Translations under genes and position numbers: made by a program
Source: Sorangium aterium
Lineage (GTDB): Bacteria > Myxococcota_A > Polyangia > Polyangiales > Polyangiaceae
Length of the DNA: 64,000 nucleotides
Reading direction: 5' to 3'
Assembly: GCF_028368935.1 (NCBI RefSeq)
Contig: NZ_JAQNDK010000006.1
Location: forward strand, 143,501 to 207,500
Notes under the pieces: model-generated
Database searches by the model: none
Told to the model about the DNA's origin: nothing
What the model saw: only the letters and a program-made list of their open reading frames with translations
In this document: positions 16,407 to 24,370 of the stretch, piece after piece
Layout: the number at the start of each line of letters is the position of its first letter
Position numbering within the stretch: position 1 is the first letter of the stretch

Positions 16407-19400
16407 ATGAAACTCAAGAGGTTGGAGTCGGCGCGGGGAGCGCTCGCCGTGCTGCTCGCCGGTGGTTTGCTGGCGGGCTGCAGCACGACCGAGCCGCAGC
16501 CGCAAGAAGCCCCTCCCGGCGTGAGCCAAGCGGCGCTCGCGCCGGAGCCTACGTCCCCCGGTGGAGTGGACGCGGGCAACGCGGCCTGGGTCGAGCAGGT
16601 CGTACCGGCGCTGCTCGGCAGGCCTGTGCGCAGCTTCGGCGAGCTCAAGTTCCTCACCGTCATGACCGCGCGCGTCGGCCGCGCCCGCATGGCCGAGGCG
16701 CTCATGAGCCATCCGGCCTTCGTCGATCGCTGGACCGGCGTGCTGCTCGACCGCATGCGCGTGGATCGGGAGGGATCGCGCAGCCAGTCGGACTGCTTCT
16801 CCCAGCCGCTGCTGTCGAGCGATAACGACAAGATCAGGGCGGCGAAGGTCGTCCTCTACACGCGGCGCCTCGGGAACGCCCTCTCCCTGTCGGAGGCCGT
16901 GGCGGAGCCCCCTGTTTCGGCGTCCCCGGGCACGTACAACATGGCCGATGTCGTGCGCGGGTCGCTCCTCATGGACAACGTCTTTCCGGCCTACCGCGGG
17001 TTCGTCTTCGCGCTGGTACGCCAGTATGGATCCGATGATGCAAAGACGCACGAAAAGCAGCGCCAGATCGCGGATCATTTCACGCAGGTCTATGCAAACA
17101 AATCGATGGAATGCCTGAAGTGCCATCGCACGCACTTCAGCTCGGTGTCGTCGTCGTCGGCGTCCCTCTTCACTCCCGGTTACGACTGGGCGAAGGGGCA
17201 GGAGGGGCGCGTCTTCTCGGGCCTCTCGGCATGGGCGACCGCCGGTTCGTTCCAGGCGCCGACGGACGCCGACTGGGTAGGGTCCTTCCGTCAGTCCCCG
17301 GGGACGAACGTCCCCTTCGCCGGCTGGGACGGGGCGAGCTGCGGCAGCTTCTCGAACGACACGTCGACCCAGACACCGGGCGGGACCGGCCTCCTGCTCC
17401 CCGACGCGAGCAGCACGACGGTGTGGGCGCTCGATGATCGGCTGAAGGAGGGGTTCCTCGCGCTGCGGAAATCGTACGACTCCGGTGATCTCGACACGGG
17501 GGCGAACCATGCGAATCAAGGCCGGACGCTCGGCGCTTTCTGGCTCGCGGCCGCCTTCGCCAACGACGTCTGGAGGGAGTTCTTCGGCGCTCCGCTGACC
17601 ATCTCGAACTTCACCTCCCGCAACACGCACGAGCACAAACTGCTCTGGAACCTCGCCGAGAACCACGTCGTCGGGCGGGGCTGGTCGCTCAAGGGGTTGC
17701 TCACCGAGATCGTCACGTCGCCCTACTTCAACCGTTTGGCTGAATCCTCGGCGACGATGCCCAAGGTCTTCGAGCCGTTCATCGATACGCCGGCCCAGGA
17801 CTACGTGGGCGACGCCGTTCATCGACGCTCAGCGGATCTGCTCTTTCGGATGAAGGCGTCGGCGCTCCAGTGGAAGGCCGGCGGCAAGCTCTGGGTCACT
17901 CACTTCCCCCAATCGACCACGTACCCGACGCCCTCCCAGGCGGAGGCGATGGGCCTTCATCTCTCGCGCCTGAGCGCGGCGAACCCGACGTCATCGCAGT
18001 ACTCCATGCTCGGGTGGGAGGCCTCCGCGGGCCGCTGCGATCGACCGGCGGCGATCTCACGCGACTGGATCGACGCGCTCGCCGACCGCGCCATGACCGG
18101 AGGGGTCACCGTGCGCGGCGCCGTCGAGGCGCTGCGCTTCCGCCTCCTCGGGCGCGGCCTCTCGGCCGGTTCCGGCGAGGCGACGGCCCTCAGCACGTTC
18201 CTCGGGAAATCGATGACCGCGACGTTTGCGAGCGCGTACACGACGGCGGGGCTGGGGAATGCCGCCCTGAGAGATCTCTGCGAGGTGTTCGTCAAGACGC
18301 CGCAGTTCATGCTGGAGGGCGTCCCCCACGGCGTCGGGGTCTCCGAGACCGACTTCGATTCGCCCCCGCAGCTCCAAGTGGGTGACATGAAGAACGACGG
18401 CACGCTCGCCGCTGACACGCCCTCTGCTGCCTGCGAGAGCTGGGTCGATCCGCAGACGGCGTTCGATGGCATCTCGGTCAACTGCGCGGACGAGTCGTTC
18501 CCTCAGAACATCGACTGGTCGAAGATCTGCCCCTCCGGGGGGTGCGTCTACCGAGAAGCGGTCCTGCCCGATCTGCCGCGGCCGTGGCCCTGCCTCGGCT
18601 GCTCGTTCGACTCGGACTGGTTCACGACGCTCCCGCCGCCGGTGGATCCGCGCGTGGTGACCGACCTGCCGATGCCGATGACGCCGGCGCGCGGCGGCGT
18701 CTTCCTGGCCTGGGCCGAGGGGGCGACCATCGTGCAAGTGAGCGGACAGGCGCGGTTCGTCCACGCGCACGGGCAGAGCACGCCGGCTGCGCCGGGCATG
18801 GTGCTCCAGCTCGGCGACAGCCTGGAGCTGTGGGCGGGAGACAAATTCAAGGTCGTGGCGCCCAGCGGGCAGGTATTCGAGAACCCCACGGGAGGCATGC
18901 CCCCCAATCAGAGCGCGCAGACCTATCTGTTCATGGCCACCGGTCCGAACGGCCTGCCCGATCCCACGGAGATGACGCCGACCACCGTCGACATGAACAC
19001 GGCGAGCACCGTCAAGGAGGCGATGCGCCAAGCGGCGCGAAACGAGGAGGCGGGGTCCGTCTCGTTGTTCCACGACGTGACGTCCACGACGGGTAACATG
19101 AGCCACATCAATCATCCGGCGCTCAACGGGAAGCCGGATCTCATCCTCCTCGTGTCGCCCGTCGCTGGCGCCGTCAGCAACGACCACCACGTGGGCGTCT
19201 GGTACGACACAGCGTTGCAGCGGTGGGCCGTCTACAACGAGGACCTCGCCGCGATGCCGCTGGGCGTGCGCTTCTCGGTCCGCGCGATGCCGCCCAGCGG
19301 CAGCGTCTTCATCCATGAGGTCACGGCTGCCAACAAACCCGCGGGCTCGATCTCGACCATCGATCATCCAGCGCTCAACGGGCGCTCGTCCATCGCCGTG

Positions 19401-19805
19401 CAGGTGAGCCGCATCTGGAACCTGCCGGGAGCACCGGGCGTCTACAACAACCATCCTGTGGGTGTCTCGTATGACACGAGCGTGCAGAAGTGGACCGTCT
19501 ACAACGAGGACCAGGGCACGCTCTCGCCCGGAGCGTTGTTCGCGGTCAAGCTGGGCGGCGACTTCAAGGTGACATCGAGCCCGGCGACACGGGTCGGTAC
19601 CGCCCTCGTCATCGACGAGCCGAACATCAACGGTGTGGCCGACGCCCGCCTCTTCTTCACGCACGGCTTCAGCGGCACGGGCACCCTGCACACAAAGCGG
19701 AGCGCGCTGCGCTACGACACGACGCTCCAGAAGTGGACGATCATCAACCGCGACGGCACCACCGTCGCGAACAACCTGGTCTTCCACGTGCACCGCGGCT
19801 ACTGA
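16407..19805 (+). CDS. Large lipoprotein with cytochrome-type CxxCH motif and three C-terminal beta repeats
   Basis: This 1132-residue protein starts at an ATG preceded by GAGGAG and has a lipobox (LAGGLLAGC). The N-terminal half contains a helical region and a single haem-type motif MECLKCHRTHFS (about residue 235). This is reminiscent of the partner proteins of DUF1501 (PSD1/DUF1549-like families), though I cannot assign the Pfam with certainty. The C-terminal 260 residues hold three tandem beta-rich repeats with the pattern NHPALNG ... NNHPVGVSYDT ... KWTVYNED (DUF7452-like). It is the second gene of the DUF1501 operon, 11 bp after it. It is likely anchored outside the cytoplasm with its Tat-exported partner. 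Confidence 0.82.
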   Translation: MKLKRLESARGALAVLLAGGLLAGCSTTEPQPQEAPPGVSQAALAPEPTSPGGVDAGNAAWVEQVVPALLGRPVRSFGELKFLTVMTARVGRARMAEALMSHPAFVDRWTGVLLDRMRVDREGSRSQSDCFSQPLLSSDNDKIRAAKVVLYTRRLGNALSLSEAVAEPPVSASPGTYNMADVVRGSLLMDNVFPAYRGFVFALVRQYGSDDAKTHEKQRQIADHFTQVYANKSMECLKCHRTHFSSVSSSSASLFTPGYDWAKGQEGRVFSGLSAWATAGSFQAPTDADWVGSFRQSPGTNVPFAGWDGASCGSFSNDTSTQTPGGTGLLLPDASSTTVWALDDRLKEGFLALRKSYDSGDLDTGANHANQGRTLGAFWLAAAFANDVWREFFGAPLTISNFTSRNTHEHKLLWNLAENHVVGRGWSLKGLLTEIVTSPYFNRLAESSATMPKVFEPFIDTPAQDYVGDAVHRRSADLLFRMKASALQWKAGGKLWVTHFPQSTTYPTPSQAEAMGLHLSRLSAANPTSSQYSMLGWEASAGRCDRPAAISRDWIDALADRAMTGGVTVRGAVEALRFRLLGRGLSAGSGEATALSTFLGKSMTATFASAYTTAGLGNAALRDLCEVFVKTPQFMLEGVPHGVGVSETDFDSPPQLQVGDMKNDGTLAADTPSAACESWVDPQTAFDGISVNCADESFPQNIDWSKICPSGGCVYREAVLPDLPRPWPCLGCSFDSDWFTTLPPPVDPRVVTDLPMPMTPARGGVFLAWAEGATIVQVSGQARFVHAHGQSTPAAPGMVLQLGDSLELWAGDKFKVVAPSGQVFENPTGGMPPNQSAQTYLFMATGPNGLPDPTEMTPTTVDMNTASTVKEAMRQAARNEEAGSVSLFHDVTSTTGNMSHINHPALNGKPDLILLVSPVAGAVSNDHHVGVWYDTALQRWAVYNEDLAAMPLGVRFSVRAMPPSGSVFIHEVTAANKPAGSISTIDHPALNGRSSIAVQVSRIWNLPGAPGVYNNHPVGVSYDTSVQKWTVYNEDQGTLSPGALFAVKLGGDFKVTSSPATRVGTALVIDEPNINGVADARLFFTHGFSGTGTLHTKRSALRYDTTLQKWTIINRDGTTVANNLVFHVHRGY

Positions 19806-19840
19806 CGGCCCTTCCCGTAGGTCCTTTCCGCGGCGAAGAG

Positions 19841-19880
19841 GGCCTGCTGCAGGGCACATCCATGCGCCCTGCAGCAGGCC
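19841..19880. terminator. Bidirectional terminator hairpin
   Basis: Perfect 15-bp arms GGCCTGCTGCAGGGC (19841-19855) and GCCCTGCAGCAGGCC (19866-19880) flank a 10-base loop. It lies between the convergent cytochrome-motif lipoprotein gene (ends 19805) and the ClpP-like gene (ends 19985). There is no T-tract. Confidence 0.85.
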
Positions 19881-19984
19881 GAGTCGATGCCATACACAGC
19901 CCGGCGCCTTCCGCGGTCGAGCTGCTCAGGGCGCCTGCGCCCGGCGGCTGCCAGCGGTGAGCCGGAGGGGCCGCCGCGGCGCGC

Positions 19985-20593
19985 TCAGACCTCCAGCGCG
20001 CTCTCGACGATGCGATGCACGAGGCCGTACTCCTGGGCCTCGCGCGCCGTCATCCACAGGTTGCGCTCGGTCTCCTGCGCGATCTTCGCGGGCGCCTGCC
20101 CCGTCGCCTCCGCGAAGATGCGGTTGAGCCGGTCGCGAGCGGCCATGATCTGGGCCGCCTCGATCTCGATGTCCGACGCGGGGCCGCGCACGCCGCCGAG
20201 CGGCTGGTGCAGGAGGAAGCGCGTGTTCGGGAGCGCGAACCGGTTCTCCCGCCGCGCCGCGACGAAGATCAGCGCGCCCGCGCTGGCGACCCACCCGGTG
20301 CCGATCACCTTGACCTCGGGCCGGATGAAGCGAATCACGTCGTGGATCGTGTCCCCCGACTCCACGTGCCCGCCCGGCGAGTGGATCAGGATCCGGATCG
20401 GCTTCTCGCCATCGTCGCTCGCGAGGGCGAGGAGCTGCGCGGTGGTCGCCTGCGCCAGCTCGCTGGTGATCTCCCCGAAGATCAGGACGGTCCGGCTCCT
20501 CAGCAGGCTGCTCTGGACCTTCTCGGACAGCGCGCGGGGGTGCGGCTCGTCGTTCGGCGTGGGATCGTTCGGCGTGGAATCGAGGCGCGTCAT
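19985..20593 (-). CDS. ClpP-like protein with catalytic Asp replaced by Asn
   Basis: This 202-residue protein has the ClpP/crotonase-type fold signature: IRILIHSPGG, then GTGWVASAGALIF with nucleophile Ser104, and RFLLHQPLGG with His129. E. coli ClpP has TERD, whose Asp is the third triad residue; here it is TERN (Asn178). The substitution should weaken or abolish charge relay. ClpP normally forms heptameric rings that degrade proteins fed by ClpA/X/C. This copy has no adjacent Clp ATPase gene and is monocistronic, consistent with a paralog forming mixed or regulatory rings (ClpR-like). Start ATG 20593 gives an N-terminal extension rich in Pro/Asn/Asp. It is divergent from the AraC-type gene. 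Confidence 0.9.
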   Translation of the reverse strand: MTRLDSTPNDPTPNDEPHPRALSEKVQSSLLRSRTVLIFGEITSELAQATTAQLLALASDDGEKPIRILIHSPGGHVESGDTIHDVIRFIRPEVKVIGTGWVASAGALIFVAARRENRFALPNTRFLLHQPLGGVRGPASDIEIEAAQIMAARDRLNRIFAEATGQAPAKIAQETERNLWMTAREAQEYGLVHRIVESALEV

Positions 20594-20716
20594 GGCCCCG
20601 AGCTTCCGGCGGCCCTCGCCCGCGCGCCATGACCGCGAGGCGCGGAGTCATGCTCGCGCGTCTCGATCCGCGAGCGAGCGCTGGACGAGCGGCCTCGGCG
20701 CGGGCAACCATGGGGC

Positions 20717-21631
20717 ATGGCGGACGAGATGGAGCGGCTGCTTCCCCGCGGCGTGGTGGTCTCCCGGCATCACGGCCATCCAGGCGCGCCCTGGCGCGCG
20801 AGCGCGGGCGATCCGCCGAGCCTCCACGTCGTCGTTCAGGGCGCCTTTCGCCTCTCGGAGGACGGCGTGTGCGCGCTGGAGCTCGACGCCGGCGACGTCG
20901 TGCTCCTCGGGTTCGGCCCGCGCGGCGCGGGGCCCCGCGAGCAGAGCCTCCGCTGCGTCGCGCCGCCGCCCGGGCGCGCTCCCGCCGACGCGGAGCTGAT
21001 CTCGGCGACCTACGCCGCCGCGCCCGGCGGGGCGCTCGCCTCGCTCGCGCCCGTGGTCCACCTGCCTGCCGGCGAGGTGCGGCGCGCGCGGGGGCTCTCC
21101 GCGGTCGTGGGCCTGCTGCGCGCCGCGCTCGCGGATGCTTCCCCGGGGCAGGCCCAGCTGGCGCGCTCGCTCCTCGAGCCGCTGCTCGCCTACGCGCTGC
21201 ACTGCCACGAGCATGCGCGCGAAGGGCGCGCGTCGCGCGCGCTCGACCGGCGCGGCGCGCGCGCCTTCGACCGTCGCGTCGCGCGCGTGCTCCGGCTCAT
21301 GCAGGAGAAGCCGGCCGAGCGCTGGGGGGTCGAGGCGCTCGCGAAGGCGGCGGGCCTCTCCCGCGCCGCGCTGGCGCGGCGGTTCCTCGCCGAGCTGGGG
21401 GTCCCGCCGCTCCGCTACCTCGCCGAGCTCCGCATGCAGCGGGCCGCCGAGCTGCTCGCCGAGGGCGACGGCTCCGTGGCCGCCGTGGCGGCCGAGGTCG
21501 GGTACGACTCGGAGTTCGCGTTCAGCCGCGCGTTCAAGCGGCACACGGGCGAGGCGCCGGGCGCGTTCCGCCGGCGCAGCCGCTCCGAGGGGGCCGCGTT
21601 CCGCCTGCCGCCGGTCCGCGCGGCGGCGTGA
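20717..21631 (+). CDS. AraC-family transcriptional regulator with cupin-type sensor domain
   Basis: The protein has 304 residues. The N-terminal half is a cupin-type (AraC-binding/cupin_6) domain (HVVVQGAFRLSEDG, ELDAGDVVLLGFG). The C-terminal 100 residues hold the paired AraC helix-turn-helix: WGVEALAKAAGLSRAALARRF, then SVAAVAAEVGYDSEFAFSRAFKRHTGEAPGAF, a textbook second HTH. ATG 20717 follows CGCGGGCAACC without a strong ribosome site. Family members of this type often control a nearby oxidoreductase or efflux gene; the YCII-like gene downstream (160 bp) is a candidate but the gap suggests separate transcription. Confidence 0.88.
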   Translation: MADEMERLLPRGVVVSRHHGHPGAPWRASAGDPPSLHVVVQGAFRLSEDGVCALELDAGDVVLLGFGPRGAGPREQSLRCVAPPPGRAPADAELISATYAAAPGGALASLAPVVHLPAGEVRRARGLSAVVGLLRAALADASPGQAQLARSLLEPLLAYALHCHEHAREGRASRALDRRGARAFDRRVARVLRLMQEKPAERWGVEALAKAAGLSRAALARRFLAELGVPPLRYLAELRMQRAAELLAEGDGSVAAVAAEVGYDSEFAFSRAFKRHTGEAPGAFRRRSRSEGAAFRLPPVRAAA

Positions 21632-21791
21632 GCCAAGACGACGGCGCCGCGGGCTGGGCACCCTTGATTGTGCGTGGACTTCTCCACTGAAGAGTATCGT
21701 CGCTCCGCGATGTCGAGAACGCCGCCTGGGCTCCGACTCCTCTGTGAACGCGCGCCCGATGCGAGGGGCGCCCGCTGAAAGGGAGCTGACG

Positions 21792-22193
21792 ATGAAATAC
21801 GTCCTGATGATGCACGTGCCGACCAGAGATCCCTACGAGTTGATGAGCTGGCCGCCGAAGGACCTGCAGGCGCACCTCGCGTTCCTGAACAGCTTCAACC
21901 AGAAGCTCCGCGAGTCGGGCGAGCTCGTGGGGATCGAAGCGCTGACCGCGCCCGATCAGGCCAGGCTCGTGCGCGCCGGCAAGGACGGCAAGCCCATCAC
22001 CGACGGCGTGTTCCCCGAGACCAAGGAGTTCCTCGCCGGCTTCTGGATGGTGGACGTCGGGAGCCCCGAGCGCGCCTACGAGCTCGCCGCGCAGGCGTCC
22101 GCCGCGCCCGGGCTCGGCGGCGAGCCGCTCAACATGGCCATCGAGGTGCGGCAGGTGATGAGCGGGAGCGAGCTCCCCAAAGAGCTCCTGTGA
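21792..22193 (+). CDS. YCII-related (DGPF) small protein
   Basis: This 133-residue protein has the YCII/DGPF ferredoxin-like fold pattern: MKYVLMMHV at the start, a helix LQAHLAFLNSFNQKLRESGELVG, the signature region DGKPITDGVFPETKEFLAGFWMVDV, and a closing strand MAIEVRQVM. ATG 21792 has GGGAG nine bases upstream. In many actinobacteria and myxobacteria YCII proteins neighbour ECF sigma factors of the ECF41/42 type; one lies about 1.1 kb downstream here. No enzymatic role is established. Confidence 0.88.
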   Translation: MKYVLMMHVPTRDPYELMSWPPKDLQAHLAFLNSFNQKLRESGELVGIEALTAPDQARLVRAGKDGKPITDGVFPETKEFLAGFWMVDVGSPERAYELAAQASAAPGLGGEPLNMAIEVRQVMSGSELPKELL

Positions 22194-22307
22194 GCTCACC
22201 CGCGCTCGACACCGCGCTGGTGAACTTGTCGAGCGCGGTGAGCGGTGCGCCGCCCGACCTCGTTCGGGTTGTCGGCGACGACCCCCGCCCCTAGGCCGCA
22301 TGAGCTC

Positions 22308-23171
22308 TTACGGGCGCGTGCGCTCGCCGATGGTCAGGAGGACGCGGCAGCCGGCGCGCTCGCCGCTGCGGACCTCGAAGGCGCGGCTGCCGTCGCCGGC
22401 CAGGGCCCAGTGATGAAGCGTGAGCGGGCCGCAGCGCTGCGCCGGGGGGTCGAGCAGAGCGGTGTTGCCGTGGACCGCGAAGGTCCAGGTGCAGCCGTCG
22501 CCGTCGGTGGCGGCAGCGGTGTGCGGCCCGGTGCGCTCGATCGCGATGCTGCCGAGCTGGGGCTCGTAGCTCGGCGGCAGCGGGTCGCCCTCGGCGTCGG
22601 CGCAGGCGACGGTGGCGACGTTGGTGCGGGTGGCCGGATCGGGCGGGACGTAGGACCACGAACCGGCGAACGCGGCGGCGGGATCGTCGTCGGCATCGGG
22701 GTCGACCCAGGTGCGCTTGCCGGCGGCGAGCACGAAGTCGCAGTCGGCGCCGCCGGGGCGGTGGCTGATGGCGTCGACGACCTCGGCGGCGCCGACGCCG
22801 TCGCGGGCCAGTGTCCAGCCGGTGATGGTGTAGCTCGATCCGATGACCGGGTTATGGCAGGTCGCCTCCGCGGATGCGAAGCTCGCGTGCTCGTCGTCGG
22901 CCTCGTGGAAGCTCCACGAGCAACCCTGATCGGTGCGGCCGGCGAGCGTCTGGTCGCCGTCACGGGCCAGCACCAGGTTGCCGATCTGCGGGATATCGAG
23001 CTCCACCGCCGGGGCGTCGCCCTGGGCCGGACAGGACAGGTGAGCCAGGTTGGTGCCGCTGGCGCGGTCGGGCAGGTCGTAGTTCCAGGTGCCCTCGAAG
23101 CCCGACGGCGACGAGGAGCCGTTGCAGGCCGACAGCAGCGGGGCGAGAACGAACAAGGTGAGATTGCGCAT
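22308..23171 (-). CDS. Secreted lipoprotein of two tandem repeats, ECF41-linked
   Basis: The protein has about 287 residues, with lipobox FVLAPLLSAC. The mature part is two similar halves. Each starts with a GTWNYDLPD / GSWSYVPPD strand and an Asn-Leu/Val-Ala segment (TNLAHLSC / TNVATVAC), has conserved Cys and CSWSF / CTWTF strands, and ends in a TGWTLARDG / HHWALAGDG strand. I recognise no named family. The gene is divergent from the ECF41 sigma factor, and its upstream region carries an ECF41-type promoter (23184-23210), so it is the likely regulon member. ATG 23171 was preferred over the in-frame TTG at 23183. Confidence 0.8.
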   Translation of the reverse strand: MRNLTLFVLAPLLSACNGSSSPSGFEGTWNYDLPDRASGTNLAHLSCPAQGDAPAVELDIPQIGNLVLARDGDQTLAGRTDQGCSWSFHEADDEHASFASAEATCHNPVIGSSYTITGWTLARDGVGAAEVVDAISHRPGGADCDFVLAAGKRTWVDPDADDDPAAAFAGSWSYVPPDPATRTNVATVACADAEGDPLPPSYEPQLGSIAIERTGPHTAAATDGDGCTWTFAVHGNTALLDPPAQRCGPLTLHHWALAGDGSRAFEVRSGERAGCRVLLTIGERTRP

Positions 23172-23183
23172 GGTGGCCCGCAA

Positions 23184-23210
23184 GACCGCGCAGCGGGTCG
23201 TCGTGTGACA
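23184..23210 (-). promoter_or_regulatory. Putative ECF41-type promoter for the lipoprotein gene
   Basis: Read on the minus strand: TGTCACA, 16 bases, then GGTC. The published ECF41 consensus is a TGTCACA -35 element with a CGTC-like -10 element. The -10 is only 13 bp before the lipoprotein ATG at 23171, implying a very short leader. Confidence 0.65.
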
Positions 23211-23220
23211 TCCGGGCCGA

Positions 23221-23247
23221 TGTCACATCGGCGCCGGCCGCGCTGTC
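23221..23247 (+). promoter_or_regulatory. Putative ECF41-type promoter for the sigma factor gene
   Basis: Read on the plus strand: TGTCACA (23221-23227), 16 bases, TGTC (23244-23247), 24 bp before the sigma factor ATG. With the opposite promoter it forms a perfect inverted repeat TGTGACATC-N6-GATGTCACA (23204-23227). This suggests autoregulation plus control of the divergent lipoprotein. Confidence 0.65.
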
Positions 23248-23271
23248 CATGATCGAGGCAAGCCAAGAACC

Positions 23272-24153
23272 ATGAAACCCGACGTCGAGCTCCACCGCCG
23301 CTTCCTGTTCGCGATCGCCTACCGCATGCTCGGCAGCGCGGCCGACGCCGAGGACGTGGTGCAGGAGGCCTACATCCGCTACCTGGCCGTGCCCGAGGCC
23401 GAGGTCGAGTCGCCGAAGGCCCTGCTCGGCACCATCGTCACGCGGCTGTCCCTCAACCTGTTGGACTCGGCGCGACGCCGGCGCGAGACCTACGTCGGCA
23501 GCTGGCTGCCCGAGCCGATCTGGAGCGACGCCGACGCGCTCGACGCCTCGTCCCCCTTGGCCCGCTGGCAGTCGGTGTCGGTGGCGTTCCTGGTGGTGCT
23601 GGAGCAGCTCTCGCCGCTCGAGCGCGCGGTCTTCGTCCTGCACGAGCTGTTCGATTACGACTACGCCGAGATCGGGCGGGTAGTCGAGCGCACGCCCGCC
23701 GCCTGCCGCCAGCTCGGGTCTCGTGCCCGCGAGCACCTCGAACGGCAGCGGCCGCGGTTTCCGCCCACCCCCGAGGCCCACCGCGAGCTCGTCGCGCGCT
23801 TCGCCCGCAGCGTGGGCTCGGGCGACCTGCGCGGGCTGGTCGACCTGCTCGCCGAGGACGTCGTGCTCGACGCCGACAGCGGCGGGCGATTTCCCGGCGC
23901 CGTGCTGGCGCCGTTGCGCGGCCGCGAGGCGGTGGCGGGCTTCGTCGCCTCGGCGCCGCGGCTCCCGGCCGGCCCCTTCGACGCGGCGATCGGCGACATC
24001 AACGGTGAGCCGGCGCTCCTCTTGCGCGGCCGCACGGACGCAGCGATCCGCGTCGTCATCACGCTCGAGATCGACGGCGGCGTGGTGCGCGCCATCCGGG
24101 CGATGGCCAATCCCGACAAGCTGCGGTGGCTCAACGCTGGCCGCGATCCTTGA
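23272..24153 (+). CDS. ECF41-group RNA polymerase sigma factor with fused SnoaL-like domain
   Basis: The protein has 293 residues. Region sigma-2 (about 7-75) reads RFLFAIAYRMLGSAADAEDVVQEAYIRY, and the linker carries the WLPEP motif typical of ECF41 (SigJ-like) factors. Region sigma-4 has the HTH YAEIGRVVERTPAACRQL. Residues about 175-290 are the C-terminal SnoaL-like extension that in ECF41 proteins takes the place of an anti-sigma factor, contacting the sigma core and adjusting activity. It directs RNA polymerase to TGTCACA promoters, one of which lies immediately upstream. No carboxymuconolactone-decarboxylase or oxidoreductase partner, common next to ECF41 genes, is adjacent; the divergent lipoprotein takes that place. 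Confidence 0.92.
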   Translation: MKPDVELHRRFLFAIAYRMLGSAADAEDVVQEAYIRYLAVPEAEVESPKALLGTIVTRLSLNLLDSARRRRETYVGSWLPEPIWSDADALDASSPLARWQSVSVAFLVVLEQLSPLERAVFVLHELFDYDYAEIGRVVERTPAACRQLGSRAREHLERQRPRFPPTPEAHRELVARFARSVGSGDLRGLVDLLAEDVVLDADSGGRFPGAVLAPLRGREAVAGFVASAPRLPAGPFDAAIGDINGEPALLLRGRTDAAIRVVITLEIDGGVVRAIRAMANPDKLRWLNAGRDP

Positions 24154-24179
24154 GCGGATAAGAAGTCCAAGCGCCTTTG

Positions 24180-24265
24180 TGGATGTCAACAGAGATCGAC
24201 GACAGCCGAAGGCCGGTCGATTGGAATTGACATCCAAAATGTGAACGCTCACACTGGCGTGTGAG
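24180..24265. promoter_or_regulatory. Two inverted repeats upstream of the esterase-like lipoprotein
   Basis: TGGATGTCAA (24180-24189) is repeated inverted as TTGACATCCA (24227-24236). A second palindrome, CTCACAC-TGGC-GTGTGAG, lies at 24248-24265. They follow the sigma factor stop and precede the ATG at 24371. They may be operators, or the first may be a long-loop terminator. Confidence 0.4.
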
Positions 24266-24370
24266 GGGTTATCCTTTTGCTTCGGCGATCGACGGTGTGC
24301 CGCCAGGGTCCGTGAGGCGCCTGACGACCGTGACCGTGTGCCCCGTCGTTCGAGCCAATACGGTGTCGCT

